Shown: positions 1-6,984 of the stretch, piece after piece
Numbering within the stretch: position 1 is the stretch's first letter
Layout of the letters: every line of letters starts with the position of its first letter
NCBI GenBank assembly: GCA_905372595.1
Contig: CAJPPS010000062.1
Span: 1-8,113, forward strand
Length of the DNA: 8,113 bases
Source: an uncultured Capnocytophaga sp.
GTDB lineage: Bacteria > Bacteroidota > Bacteroidia > Flavobacteriales > Flavobacteriaceae
Direction of reading: 5' to 3'
Program-made: the position numbers and the translations under genes
The notes under the pieces: generated by a model
Database searches by the model: none
What the model saw: only the letters and a program-made list of their open reading frames with translations
Told to the model about the DNA's origin: nothing

Positions 1-116
1 CCGAGGAGGATATCTCTCAGGTGCCTAATCTAAAAACCATTGACGGCACGGCTATTCTTATGTCCGATCAGGTGAAGGACTTATGTAAAGGAAAAGGGAT
101 TGTTTTTGTAGAATAA
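1..116 (+). CDS. C-terminal fragment of an unrecognised protein (5' end outside window)
   Basis: An open frame enters from the left edge (first full codon at base 3) and ends at TAA 114-116, giving 37 residues that finish ...GKGIVFVE. The tail is soluble, with no membrane segment, cysteine motif or signal. I do not recognise the family from this short piece. Its stop is 6 bases before the start of the phosphatase gene on the same strand, and no promoter-like sequence lies between them, so the two are probably co-transcribed. Codon use matches the neighbours. That it is a real gene end rests on the open frame and the tight spacing only. Confidence 0.6.
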   Translation, partial: EEDISQVPNLKTIDGTAILMSDQVKDLCKGKGIVFVE

Positions 117-122
117 AATATA

Positions 123-836
123 ATGCGAACACTTGTTATTGGTGACATACACGGAGCTTACTTGGCATTGCTTCAAGTAATGGAACGGGCACAGGTAACT
201 CCTGATGACCTACTGATTTTCTTAGGAGATTATGCCGATAGAGGCAAGGAAACTCCTCAAGTGCTGGATTATCTTATAGCACTACAACAGACCCACCAAG
301 TAATTTGCCTCAGAGGCAATCACGATGCTTTGTGCTGTGATTTTCTCTTGGGAAAGCCTATGTCTGAGCTATGGTATTCGCACGGCGGAAAAGCCACTGA
401 AGAAGCCTATAAGAACTATTCCAAAGAAGACAAACAACCTCATATTGACTTTCTACAATCTCTGAAGAACTATATTCTAGATAGAGAAAATAGACTCTTC
501 TTACACGCAGGGTTCACAGACCAAGGAGGTGTGGAACAGGAGTTTTTTGTAGAAAATTTTTATTGGGATAGAACCCTTTGGGAGTTAGCTCTTGCCACTC
601 CTGAAGGCCTTGACCCTACCGATAGGTATTTCCCTAAGCGACTCAGCTTATACAAGGAGATTTATATTGGGCATACTCCTACCCTACGCTTTGGAACTGA
701 CCAACCTATGATGTGCCATAATGTATGGAACTTAGATACAGGAGCAGGTTTCAATGGTCGTGTAACTATGATGGATATCCATACTAAAGCTTTTTGGCAA
801 AGTGATCCTATACCGAGCTTATATTCCACTAGATAA
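123..836 (+). CDS. Calcineurin-like metallophosphoesterase, Ser/Thr protein phosphatase type
   Basis: A 237-residue cytoplasmic enzyme of the PPP-like metallophosphoesterase superfamily, complete for a bacterial PrpA/PrpE-type phosphatase (about 220-245 residues). All dinuclear metal-site motifs are visible in order: GDIHG (residues 7-11, metal ligands D8 and H10), GDYADRG (35-41, with D36 and catalytic-site R40), RGNHD (64-68, N66 and H67), LHAGF (127-131, H128) and GHTP (183-186, H184), followed by the NLDTGAGF strand (203-210). Family members hydrolyse phosphoserine/threonine in proteins or, in the ApaH branch, diadenosine tetraphosphate. The sequence alone does not decide the substrate; ApaH proteins are usually longer, which favours the protein-phosphatase type. 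The ATG at 123 is chosen because the first motif begins at residue 7 and the previous stop is 6 bases upstream. It is probably in one transcript with the preceding partial gene. Confidence 0.93.
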   Translation: MRTLVIGDIHGAYLALLQVMERAQVTPDDLLIFLGDYADRGKETPQVLDYLIALQQTHQVICLRGNHDALCCDFLLGKPMSELWYSHGGKATEEAYKNYSKEDKQPHIDFLQSLKNYILDRENRLFLHAGFTDQGGVEQEFFVENFYWDRTLWELALATPEGLDPTDRYFPKRLSLYKEIYIGHTPTLRFGTDQPMMCHNVWNLDTGAGFNGRVTMMDIHTKAFWQSDPIPSLYSTR

Positions 837-922
837 ACACAAACTGATAAGAATTCGGCTTAAGCATATCTACTTATACCAAACTTATGTTCTTAATTAA
901 TCTTTTTTTGAAAGTAAAATCC

Positions 923-1188
923 TTAGTATATACCAGAACCTCCAATGATAAACAGCCAGATAAATTTTCCTCCAAACATAGCTTTAATAAGCATTGCTGG
1001 TACCAAACGTAATAAGGAAGTTTCTACCAAAATGAAAGCCAAAAGAACAAGAGCTACATAAGTATAGGTCTTTCTATAGAAAATAACTCTCTCACTATCT
1101 GCAGAATAAGCTACTAACTCAGGTGCTGACTTATAGTTTGTGTTATAGCTACTTTTATTATAGCTAGAATCATAATTTTTGTATTCAT
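923..1188 (-). pseudogene. Truncated, frameshifted relic of a Bax inhibitor-1/YccA-like membrane protein
   Basis: Between the phosphatase and yggS, the minus strand holds an open frame running from just after a stop at 1202-1204 to TAA 923-925. It encodes a Tyr/Asn/Ser-rich head, then SADSERVIFYRKTYTYVALV, a hydrophobic segment (VALVLLAFILVE), a second short hydrophobic run (FIWLFIIGG) and an abrupt end. The layout of polar head, RKTY, then first membrane segment ending in E resembles the N terminus of Bacteroidota Bax inhibitor-1/YccA family proteins, which have about seven membrane segments and 230 or more residues. This frame has no usable start codon. An ATG at 1186-1188 sits at the expected place but in another frame, where it reads only 24 codons before a TAG at 1114-1116; a single lost base just after it would explain this. 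Only about 85 codons remain, and there is no room for the rest before the phosphatase stop. That it is broken coding sequence is fairly clear; the family name is by memory of the motif pattern. Confidence 0.6.
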
Positions 1189-1216
1189 AATGAAAACAAG
1201 ATTATTTTTAAAAGCT

Positions 1217-1224
1217 CAAATATA
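1217..1224 (-). promoter_or_regulatory. Bacteroidota -7 promoter element (TATATTTG) for the Bax-like relic
   Basis: Read on the minus strand, TATATTTG fits the TAnnTTTG consensus and lies about 28 bases before the orphan ATG at 1188. This leaves a short leader like those of yggS and ccoG. A clear TTG-type -33 box is not visible. Placement beside the relic suggests the promoter of the original gene. The region is very AT-rich, so a chance match is possible. Confidence 0.4.
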
Positions 1225-1277
1225 CAAATTAATTAGAAAATAAAACACCTATCAGGCGCTGATTATTATCTTTTACA

Positions 1278-1309
1278 AATTAACAATTAACCATTAATAA
1301 TTAACAATT
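1278..1309. repeat. AATTAAC heptamer tandem repeat upstream of yggS
   Basis: Four 7-base units lie in exact register: AATTAAC (1278-1284), AATTAAC (1285-1291), a degenerate CATTAAT (1292-1298) and AATTAAC (1299-1305), followed by the partial unit AATT (1306-1309). The array ends 8 bases before the -7 element of yggS and so covers the expected -33 region. A change in unit number would shift the -33 region by 7 bases per unit. It may be a protein-binding array, a slippage-prone tract or simply AT-rich promoter DNA. The repeat itself is directly visible; a function is inference. Confidence 0.6.
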
Positions 1310-1317
1310 GTCTTTTG

Positions 1318-1325
1318 TACCTTTG
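1318..1325 (+). promoter_or_regulatory. Bacteroidota -7 promoter element (TACCTTTG) for yggS-priA
   Basis: TACCTTTG, followed by C, is an exact match to the TAnnTTTG element of the Bacteroidota primary sigma factor. It lies 22 bases before the yggS ATG, giving a predicted leader of about 16 bases. No good TTG -33 box is visible at the usual distance, where the AATTAAC array lies instead. It probably drives both yggS and priA. Confidence 0.7.
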
Positions 1326-1347
1326 CATCTCATAAGTACTAAAGATA

Positions 1348-2079
1348 ATGGATACTATTGCACAAAACCTGAAATTCGTACAAGAACGCATTAATAAAGC
1401 CTGTGAAGTAGCAGGCAGGGATCCTAAAGAAGTAAAATTACTACTAGCTACCAAGACGGTAGAGCCTACTCGTATCCAACAGGCTTTTAGCTTGGGCTAT
1501 ACCCTTATTGCAGAGAACAAAGTACAAGAACTTAAGGAAAAATATGAAGCTCTAAAACCTACTCCTCATACGAATCATTTTATTGGTCACCTACAGACTA
1601 ATAAAATTAAGGATATCTTAAAGTGTGATGTTAGTTGTATAGAGTCTCTAGACCGTTATGATTTAGCCGAAAAACTCCATCAGAAGCTCTCCCAAGTAGG
1701 AAAAGAAATAGATGTATTTATTCAAGTAAATACTTCTGGTGAGGAGAGTAAGTTCGGGGTCGCTCCTGAGCAAGCACTAGAACTAGTAAAGCAAGTCGCC
1801 CAGTTTCCTACCCTACATATCAAAGGGCTAATGACAATTGGTCTTTTCAGTGCTGAAGAAGAAAAAGTACGTAAGTGCTTCCAGCTCCTTAAGAATATCC
1901 AAGAACAAATAATTGCACTTGGTCTGCCCAATGTAGAACCCAAAGAACTTTCTATGGGAATGAGTGGAGACCTTGAGATTGCTATTGCTGAAGGAGCCAC
2001 AATTGTACGTGTAGGAACTGCCATCTTTGGAGAACGCATCTATCCTGATAGTTACTATTGGAACGAAAAGCAAGCCTAA
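1348..2079 (+). CDS. yggS: PLP homeostasis protein, YggS/PLPBP (PROSC) family
   Basis: A 243-residue cytoplasmic protein that binds pyridoxal 5'-phosphate on a fold-type III barrel. It has no known enzyme activity; family members buffer PLP and affect vitamin B6 and amino-acid balance. Family hallmarks are all present: LLATKT with the PLP-binding lysine K36, ENKVQE (56-61), HFIGHLQTNK (77-86), VNTSGEESKFG (127-137), GLMTIG (160-165), and the phosphate-binding end LSMGMSGD (201-208) with VRVGTAIFG (220-228). The usual GEN before VQE is AEN here, a mild change. Length is close to E. coli YggS (234) with a short C-terminal tail. It starts at the ATG 22 bases after the -7 element. The stop is 13 bases before the chosen priA start, so it is the first gene of a likely yggS-priA operon. 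Confidence 0.95.
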   Translation: MDTIAQNLKFVQERINKACEVAGRDPKEVKLLLATKTVEPTRIQQAFSLGYTLIAENKVQELKEKYEALKPTPHTNHFIGHLQTNKIKDILKCDVSCIESLDRYDLAEKLHQKLSQVGKEIDVFIQVNTSGEESKFGVAPEQALELVKQVAQFPTLHIKGLMTIGLFSAEEEKVRKCFQLLKNIQEQIIALGLPNVEPKELSMGMSGDLEIAIAEGATIVRVGTAIFGERIYPDSYYWNEKQA

Positions 2080-2092
2080 ACCATTGGGTATG

Positions 2093-4540
2093 ATGTATGT
2101 AGATGTTGTACTTCCCTTACCTCTCCGACAGGCTTTTACTTATGAGGTCAATGAGGAACAAGCCTCTTTTCTGCAGGCAGGAATGCGAGTGGTGGTGCCT
2201 TTTGGAAAGTCCAAATTCTATACAGCTATTGCCCTTAGAACACATTCACATTCTCCTTCCTACCCTACCAAGCCCATTGAATTTATCTTGGAGGAAACTC
2301 CTATTCTTTCTCCTAAGCAATTGGAATTATTCTCTTGGATAAGCTCCTATTACTTAAGTACTTTTGGTGAAGTCCTGAAAATGGGTCTCCCTTCTGCTCT
2401 ACTTCTAGAGAGTGAATCTGTTATAGAAAAAACAGAGCAAACTATTATCTCTCAGTCTCTTTCAGATGAGGAATTTCTGGTATATGATGCTCTATCTCAG
2501 GCTTCTGCACTTACCGCTAAGGAAGTAGAAAAGATCCTACAAAAGAAAAATCCAATTAAAGTTCTCAAGAGCCTATTAGAGAAAGGAGCTATCCGCCTGA
2601 CAGAAAGGATATTTGAAAAATATCAGCCAAAACTACAAAAATATCTTCGATTTACTGAAAAATATCAAGATAAAAAGGCTGTTCACACTCTTTTGGATGA
2701 GAATTCCCTAAAAACAAAAGCTCAGGAAAAGCTTCTTTGGGCATTCATATCCTTACTTTCTCAAAAAAAGACATCTATTACCCCTGATGAACTCCTACAA
2801 AAAGCTGAAGTAGGGAAATCTGTCTTAAAAAAACTCATCGATTTAGAAATTTTAGAGATTTATACAGAAGCCATTGATCGGGTTTCTTTTTCCTCAAGTG
2901 CTAAATATTTCGAACTAACTCCCTCCCAAGAGAAAGCTTTCCAAGAAATTCAATTACAGTTTCAACAAAATAGCACTGTTCTATTGCACGGCGTTTCTTC
3001 CTCAGGGAAAACATTTTTATATAGCAAACTTATTGAATCTGTTCTTAAGGAGGGGAAGCAAGTATTATACTTAGTTCCTGAGGTTGGGCTTAGCGTACAA
3101 CTGATGCACCGTCTGGAACTTTCTTTTGGAAATCAGATGAGTGTATATCATAATAAATACTCTACCAATGAACGAGTAGAAGTATGGAATAATGTACTTA
3201 ACCAAAAAGAGAAAGCACAATTTGTACTAGGTGTAAGAACCGCTATATGCCTACCTTTCCAGAATTTGGGGCTTATCATCATAGATGAAGAACACGATCT
3301 CTCCTACAAACAGACAGAGAATAATCCTCGCTTACAGGTAAGAGATACTGCCCTTATGCTTGCCCACCTACACAACGCCAAAGTACTCTTGGGGTCTGCA
3401 ACACCTGCTGCTGAGAGCTACCATAATGCAAGAATAGGTAAGTATGGCTGGGTACAACTCACAGAACGCTTTACAAAACAGCTCCCTCCCTCCATAGAAC
3501 TTATAGACCTAAAAGAGAAAACTAAGAAAAAAGAAGTCCAAGGACACTTCTCTGATACACTTCTCAAAGCAATTGAAGAAACCCTCCATAGAGGGAAGCA
3601 GGTTATCCTCTTACAAAATCGCAGAGGTTATGCTCCTTATTTACAATGTGACACCTGTGATACCATCCCTCAATGTCCCAATTGTGATGTATCCCTTACC
3701 TATCACCAATTACAGAACCAACTACGTTGCCATTACTGTGGTTACACTCTTGCTAAACCTGTAAGTTGTCCCGCTTGTGGCAACCTTAACACCTTGCAGA
3801 CAAAAGGACTAGGAACTGAAAAAGTAGAAGAAGAGCTCTTACAGTTTTTCCCTGAAGCTTCTATCGACCGTATGGATACAGATACGACCAAAGGTAAATA
3901 CAATTTTGAGAAAATTATCCATCGATTTGAGAAAAAAGAGACAAATATCCTAGTTGGCACCCAAATGGTTAGCAAAGGGCTTGACTTCCCTGAAGTAGAA
4001 TTGGTAGGAATTATGAATGCCGACTTATTTCTCTACCAGCCAGACTTTCGGGCAAACGAACGTGCCTTTCAGCTCCTAAGCCATATCGCAGGTCGCGCAG
4101 GCAGAAAAGAACAACAAGGGCGAGTCCTTATCCAGACTTATAACCCTTTCCAAGAGGTGTTACAACAGGTAAAAAGAGGGGCTTATGAAGAACTTATCCA
4201 GAAGCAACTACAGGAGCGTAAGGATTTTCATTATCCTCCTTTCTGTAGGCTTATTCGTATTACTTTCAAGCACAAGGAATTACAGAGAATTAATGAATCC
4301 AGTAACTGGTTTGCAGAATCCTTACGCTTAGGACTCTCCCCTTATGAAATAGAAGTTTTAGGAGCTGAATTTCCTCCTATTTCCCGTATCCGAAATGAGT
4401 ATATCAAGCATATTTTGCTAAAAATCCCCCCAAAAGCAAGCCTTTCCCTAGTCAAAAACTATATATTACGAATAGAACAACGATTCTTCTCTATTGGTAA
4501 CTTCCGTTCTGTTCAACTTTCTTACAATGTAGATGTATAG
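2093..4540 (+). CDS. priA: Primosomal protein N', replication restart helicase PriA
   Basis: A superfamily 2 DNA helicase that recognises abandoned replication forks and reloads the replisome. It is 815 residues from the ATG at 2093, typical for Bacteroidota PriA. Order of parts: N-terminal DNA-binding domain beginning YVDVVLPLPLRQAFTY; Walker A GVSSSGKT (300-307); DEEHD box (398-402); GSATP motif III; a zinc-binding insert with eight cysteines in four pairs (519/522, 528/531, 546/549, 559/562); GTQMVSKGLDFPEV; GRAGR motif VI (667-671); and the C-terminal domain with YPPFCRLIRI. An ATG at 2027 in the same frame lies inside yggS and would add a 22-residue tail unlike the family. The ATG at 2090 is possible, but 2093 places the conserved N terminus best. 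Motif I differs slightly from the common GVTGSGKTE, having F where E is usual after the T. All catalytic residues are intact. It follows yggS by 13 bases. Confidence 0.96.
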   Translation: MYVDVVLPLPLRQAFTYEVNEEQASFLQAGMRVVVPFGKSKFYTAIALRTHSHSPSYPTKPIEFILEETPILSPKQLELFSWISSYYLSTFGEVLKMGLPSALLLESESVIEKTEQTIISQSLSDEEFLVYDALSQASALTAKEVEKILQKKNPIKVLKSLLEKGAIRLTERIFEKYQPKLQKYLRFTEKYQDKKAVHTLLDENSLKTKAQEKLLWAFISLLSQKKTSITPDELLQKAEVGKSVLKKLIDLEILEIYTEAIDRVSFSSSAKYFELTPSQEKAFQEIQLQFQQNSTVLLHGVSSSGKTFLYSKLIESVLKEGKQVLYLVPEVGLSVQLMHRLELSFGNQMSVYHNKYSTNERVEVWNNVLNQKEKAQFVLGVRTAICLPFQNLGLIIIDEEHDLSYKQTENNPRLQVRDTALMLAHLHNAKVLLGSATPAAESYHNARIGKYGWVQLTERFTKQLPPSIELIDLKEKTKKKEVQGHFSDTLLKAIEETLHRGKQVILLQNRRGYAPYLQCDTCDTIPQCPNCDVSLTYHQLQNQLRCHYCGYTLAKPVSCPACGNLNTLQTKGLGTEKVEEELLQFFPEASIDRMDTDTTKGKYNFEKIIHRFEKKETNILVGTQMVSKGLDFPEVELVGIMNADLFLYQPDFRANERAFQLLSHIAGRAGRKEQQGRVLIQTYNPFQEVLQQVKRGAYEELIQKQLQERKDFHYPPFCRLIRITFKHKELQRINESSNWFAESLRLGLSPYEIEVLGAEFPPISRIRNEYIKHILLKIPPKASLSLVKNYILRIEQRFFSIGNFRSVQLSYNVDV

Positions 4541-4545
4541 ATTTT

Positions 4546-4569
4546 ATCTATACCTTTATAGATTTTCTT
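4546..4569 (+). terminator. Weak hairpin after priA, possible terminator
   Basis: Just after the priA stop, ATCTATA (4546-4552) pairs with TATAGAT (4557-4563) around a CCTT loop, followed by a short T-rich stretch. The stem has seven pairs and only one G-C pair, so it is weak. ccoG has its own promoter element downstream, which fits a transcript end here. Confidence 0.3.
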
Positions 4570-4648
4570 TAAAATATAGATTGATTATAAATTTCTGTTT
4601 TTCTCTCAAAAAATAGACTCACAAGCACAAAAATTCAAACTTAATTAG

Positions 4649-4656
4649 TAATTTTG
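4649..4656 (+). promoter_or_regulatory. Bacteroidota -7 promoter element (TAATTTTG) for ccoG
   Basis: TAATTTTG fits TAnnTTTG and ends 24 bases before the ccoG ATG, almost the same spacing as at yggS (22 bases). No clear -33 TTG is seen. I see no convincing FNR-type TTGAT-N4-ATCAA palindrome in 4541-4680, although cbb3-related genes are often oxygen-regulated. Confidence 0.55.
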
Positions 4657-4680
4657 TGATGATTTTTAACCTTTATAACA

Positions 4681-6093
4681 ATGGAACCAGAATCATCCTT
4701 CCGTAATTCCATAGGAACTGTTGATACTACAGGAAAGCGCATCTGGGCATACCCAAAAAAGCCCAAAGGACGCTATTATCGTTATCGAAAGTATGTAAGT
4801 TACTTACTATTAAGTATCTTTTTCATTTCTCCTTTCCTAAAGATAGATGGAAATCAGTTTCTTTTATTCAATATCTTAGAACGCCGATTTAACATCTTTG
4901 GATTTCCTTTCTGGCCACAGGATTTCTATTTGTTCGTACTTTCTATGATTATAGGAGTGGTCTTTATCCTGCTCTTTACGGTAGCTTTTGGACGTATTTT
5001 CTGTGGATGGATATGCCCTCAGACCATTTTTCTAGAGATGGTATATCGCCGTTTTGAATATCTTATAGAAGGCGACCGTAATGCCCAGATGAAGCTAGAC
5101 AAGCAGGATTGGAATGGTGAAAAAATTCGCAAAAAGACCCTCAAGTGGTTTGTATTTTTTCTTATTTCTTTTATCGTTTCCAATGTATTTTTAGCTTATA
5201 TTATAGGGAGCGACCAGCTATGGGTAGAAATCAAGGAAGGTCCTCTACGCCATTTGAATACTTTTATCTCTCTTCTGATTTTTACAGGAGTATTCTATTT
5301 TGTTTTTGCTTGGTTTAGAGAACAAGTATGTATCATTGCCTGCCCCTATGGACGCTTACAAGGGGTTCTTTTGGATAATAAATCCATCGTGGTAGCATAT
5401 GATTATAAGCGAGGAGAAGGCGAAAACGGACGCAAGAAGTTCCGAAAAGGAGAGGACAGACAGGCTCAAGGAAATGGAGATTGTATTGACTGCTTCCAAT
5501 GTGTACACGTATGCCCTACCAATATAGATATCCGCAATGGTACTCAGCTAGAATGTGTAAACTGTACTGCCTGCATTGATGCCTGTGATGAGGTAATGGT
5601 AAAGTCGGGAATGCCTAAAGGACTTATACGCTTTGCCAGTGAAGAAGAAATTGCTAAGAAAGAACCTTTCAAGTTTACCGCTCGTATGAAAGGATATGCT
5701 GCTGTATTAAGTATCCTCATAGGTCTTCTCATAGGTCTTCTTTTCTTACGAAGTGATGTTCAAGCCAATATCCTGCGCCTACCCGGGCAACTCTATCAAG
5801 AGGAAGGAGATATGATTAGTAATGTATATACTTATAAGCTGATTAACAAAACCACACAGGACTTTGATCATATCACTTTCAAAATTGTAGAGCCTAAAGA
5901 AGCTAAAATAGAGATTGTTGGAAATCAAGACCTTTCATTGGACAAACAAGCTATGGCAAGCGGAACTCTTTTTATCAAGATACATCAGGCTTTTCTAACT
6001 AAGTCAAAGCTTACTATTAAGATAGAAGTATATAGTGGAGAGAATCGTATAGAGAGTACAACTACTAGCTTTTCAGGTCCTATAATATTCTAA
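4681..6093 (+). CDS. ccoG: Cytochrome c oxidase accessory protein CcoG (FixG/RdxA family)
   Basis: A 470-residue membrane iron-sulfur protein. CcoG reduces Cu(II) to Cu(I) during assembly of the CuB centre of cbb3 oxidase. About five membrane segments are visible, near residues 41-56, 81-104, 155-177, 195-213 and 338-358. Between them are the family Cys motifs: CGWICPQ (C108, C112) and CIIACPYGR (C217, C221). A cytoplasmic double 4Fe-4S ferredoxin domain has C268, C271, C274, C278 and C292, C295, C298, C302. The last cysteine is followed by D (CIDACDEVM), as is normal in CcoG. After the final membrane segment comes the FixG Ig-like domain (about 365-470), expected in the periplasm. The ATG is set by the promoter spacing and by the conserved GTVDTTGKRIWAYPKKPKG head. 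ccoN, ccoO, ccoP and ccoH are not adjacent: priA lies upstream, and a terminator with convergent genes lies downstream. Confidence 0.95.
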   Translation: MEPESSFRNSIGTVDTTGKRIWAYPKKPKGRYYRYRKYVSYLLLSIFFISPFLKIDGNQFLLFNILERRFNIFGFPFWPQDFYLFVLSMIIGVVFILLFTVAFGRIFCGWICPQTIFLEMVYRRFEYLIEGDRNAQMKLDKQDWNGEKIRKKTLKWFVFFLISFIVSNVFLAYIIGSDQLWVEIKEGPLRHLNTFISLLIFTGVFYFVFAWFREQVCIIACPYGRLQGVLLDNKSIVVAYDYKRGEGENGRKKFRKGEDRQAQGNGDCIDCFQCVHVCPTNIDIRNGTQLECVNCTACIDACDEVMVKSGMPKGLIRFASEEEIAKKEPFKFTARMKGYAAVLSILIGLLIGLLFLRSDVQANILRLPGQLYQEEGDMISNVYTYKLINKTTQDFDHITFKIVEPKEAKIEIVGNQDLSLDKQAMASGTLFIKIHQAFLTKSKLTIKIEVYSGENRIESTTTSFSGPIIF

Positions 6094-6115
6094 ATCCTTA
6101 CCATCTTTTCTATAA

Positions 6116-6158
6116 AAAAAATAGCCCTCATAAAGACTAATTATGAGGGCTATTTTTT
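6116..6158. terminator. Bidirectional intrinsic terminator between ccoG and the convergent gene
   Basis: ATAGCCCTCATAA (6121-6133) pairs perfectly with 6141-6153 around a 7-base loop. Flanking A and T tracts extend the pairing to 18 bp (6116-6158). The T run after the right arm serves ccoG (stop 22 bases upstream), and the A run before the left arm gives a U tract for the minus-strand gene (stop at 6166-6168). It is a clear rho-independent terminator working in both directions. Confidence 0.92.
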
Positions 6159-6165
6159 AGTTTTA

Positions 6166-6984
6166 TTAATCCTTAATTCCTGTTTGCTTTTCTATCCCTT
6201 TTCTGATAAGTTCATATAGGTTTAGATTACTATATTTCTCATATTCAGTAATAGCACCTTTCTTATTGACAAGAGATTGGGTTTTCTGCAAATAAAGGTT
6301 TACAATAGGAGTTGCAAGTGCTTTAGGATGTTGTTTTACAAAGGCTTTCATCGTTTTTCTTGCTTCAGGAAAATCTGTAGAAGGTGTATTATCTACCCCA
6401 AATATAAATGTTGTCAAGTCTGAAGCATAATTCACTTTTATCTCCTCTATTTTACTACTAGAGGGGAACTTCTCTATAAAATCACTCTCACTAAGAACAA
6501 GGTCTCCTAATTCTTTCCAAGAGATTGTCAAAGCTGCATCATTATACATAAATGGGCGAATTTCTGTAGCTTTCAGATACAATAGATATTCCTCAGAAAG
6601 ATAATCCTTAAATATATTCTGCAAGTAACCTTTTTTAAAGTAGAAACCTGCAAAACCTTCATTCCACGCATCGGTTAGTCCATAACTATCCAATAGTTTC
6701 CGAAAAGAAGCTACAAAAGTTCCTTTTTCCTTATTGATATAAGGTGTTAAACAAGCAGGATATTCATAACTATCATCTGCTTGGATTGTAGCTAATTTTT
6801 TATCTGCTTCTTTGTAAAAAGCGTCAAATAAGACATCATTCTTAGCCTTATTAGTATTAGCTTTCATTTTCGTAATGGTTTGTTTTTGGAGGTCATTTAT
6901 GCTCTTTAAAATACCCTCACAAGACTGCTGAGCAAAGCCTAATGAAGTAATCACAAGGCTTAAAAGTGTCATACAATATCTCAT
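6166..6984 (-). CDS. Exported protein of unknown function (second gene of coupled pair)
   Basis: A 272-residue protein I do not recognise. The N terminus is a typical Sec signal peptide: MRY, a hydrophobic core (about 5-17), then GFA before QQSC, so cleavage is likely after A18. No lipobox fits, so it should be soluble in the periplasm or move further out. The mature part is mostly charged and predicted helical, with a K-rich region (about 33-65) and few cysteines (C22 and C78 in the mature chain, which could form a disulfide). No catalytic motif, transmembrane segment or C-terminal secretion (T9SS) domain is visible. Its ATG overlaps the TGA of the upstream gene in an ATGA, which fixes this start, although M5 would also give a usable signal. 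It ends 8 bases before the bidirectional terminator. It is probably translated from the same transcript as the upstream gene. Confidence 0.85.
   Translation of the reverse strand: MRYCMTLLSLVITSLGFAQQSCEGILKSINDLQKQTITKMKANTNKAKNDVLFDAFYKEADKKLATIQADDSYEYPACLTPYINKEKGTFVASFRKLLDSYGLTDAWNEGFAGFYFKKGYLQNIFKDYLSEEYLLYLKATEIRPFMYNDAALTISWKELGDLVLSESDFIEKFPSSSKIEEIKVNYASDLTTFIFGVDNTPSTDFPEARKTMKAFVKQHPKALATPIVNLYLQKTQSLVNKKGAITEYEKYSNLNLYELIRKGIEKQTGIKD

Noticed and set aside
123..836. Metallophosphoesterase as part of a defence or toxin-type system
   Set aside because: It has the ordinary motifs and length of a stand-alone PrpA-like phosphatase, and no nuclease, ATPase or toxin partner is present.
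860..909. Possible hairpin TTAAG-CATA / TATG-TT-CTTAA followed by a T run, as a terminator for the phosphatase
   Set aside because: The stem is short and AT-rich, has a two-base bulge and a 17-base loop; too weak to call.
1114..1188. 24-codon minus-strand peptide from the ATG at 1188 as a real small protein
   Set aside because: It ends inside the longer protein-like frame and is better explained as the frameshifted start of the relic.
1251..1263. Small inverted repeat ATCAG-GCG-CTGAT between the divergent promoters
   Set aside because: Five-base arms are within chance expectation; it could be an operator, but nothing else supports that.
1722..2073. Minus-strand open frames inside yggS
   Set aside because: They lie antisense to a clear yggS reading frame, have no family features and no promoter; they are shadows of its codon pattern.
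2103..2342. Short plus-strand frame overlapping the priA 5' end
   Set aside because: An out-of-frame shadow of priA; its Leu/Pro-rich composition comes from the frame shift.
3742..3975. Minus-strand open frame inside priA
   Set aside because: It lies opposite the PriA zinc-binding insert and helicase motifs, with no independent coding signal.
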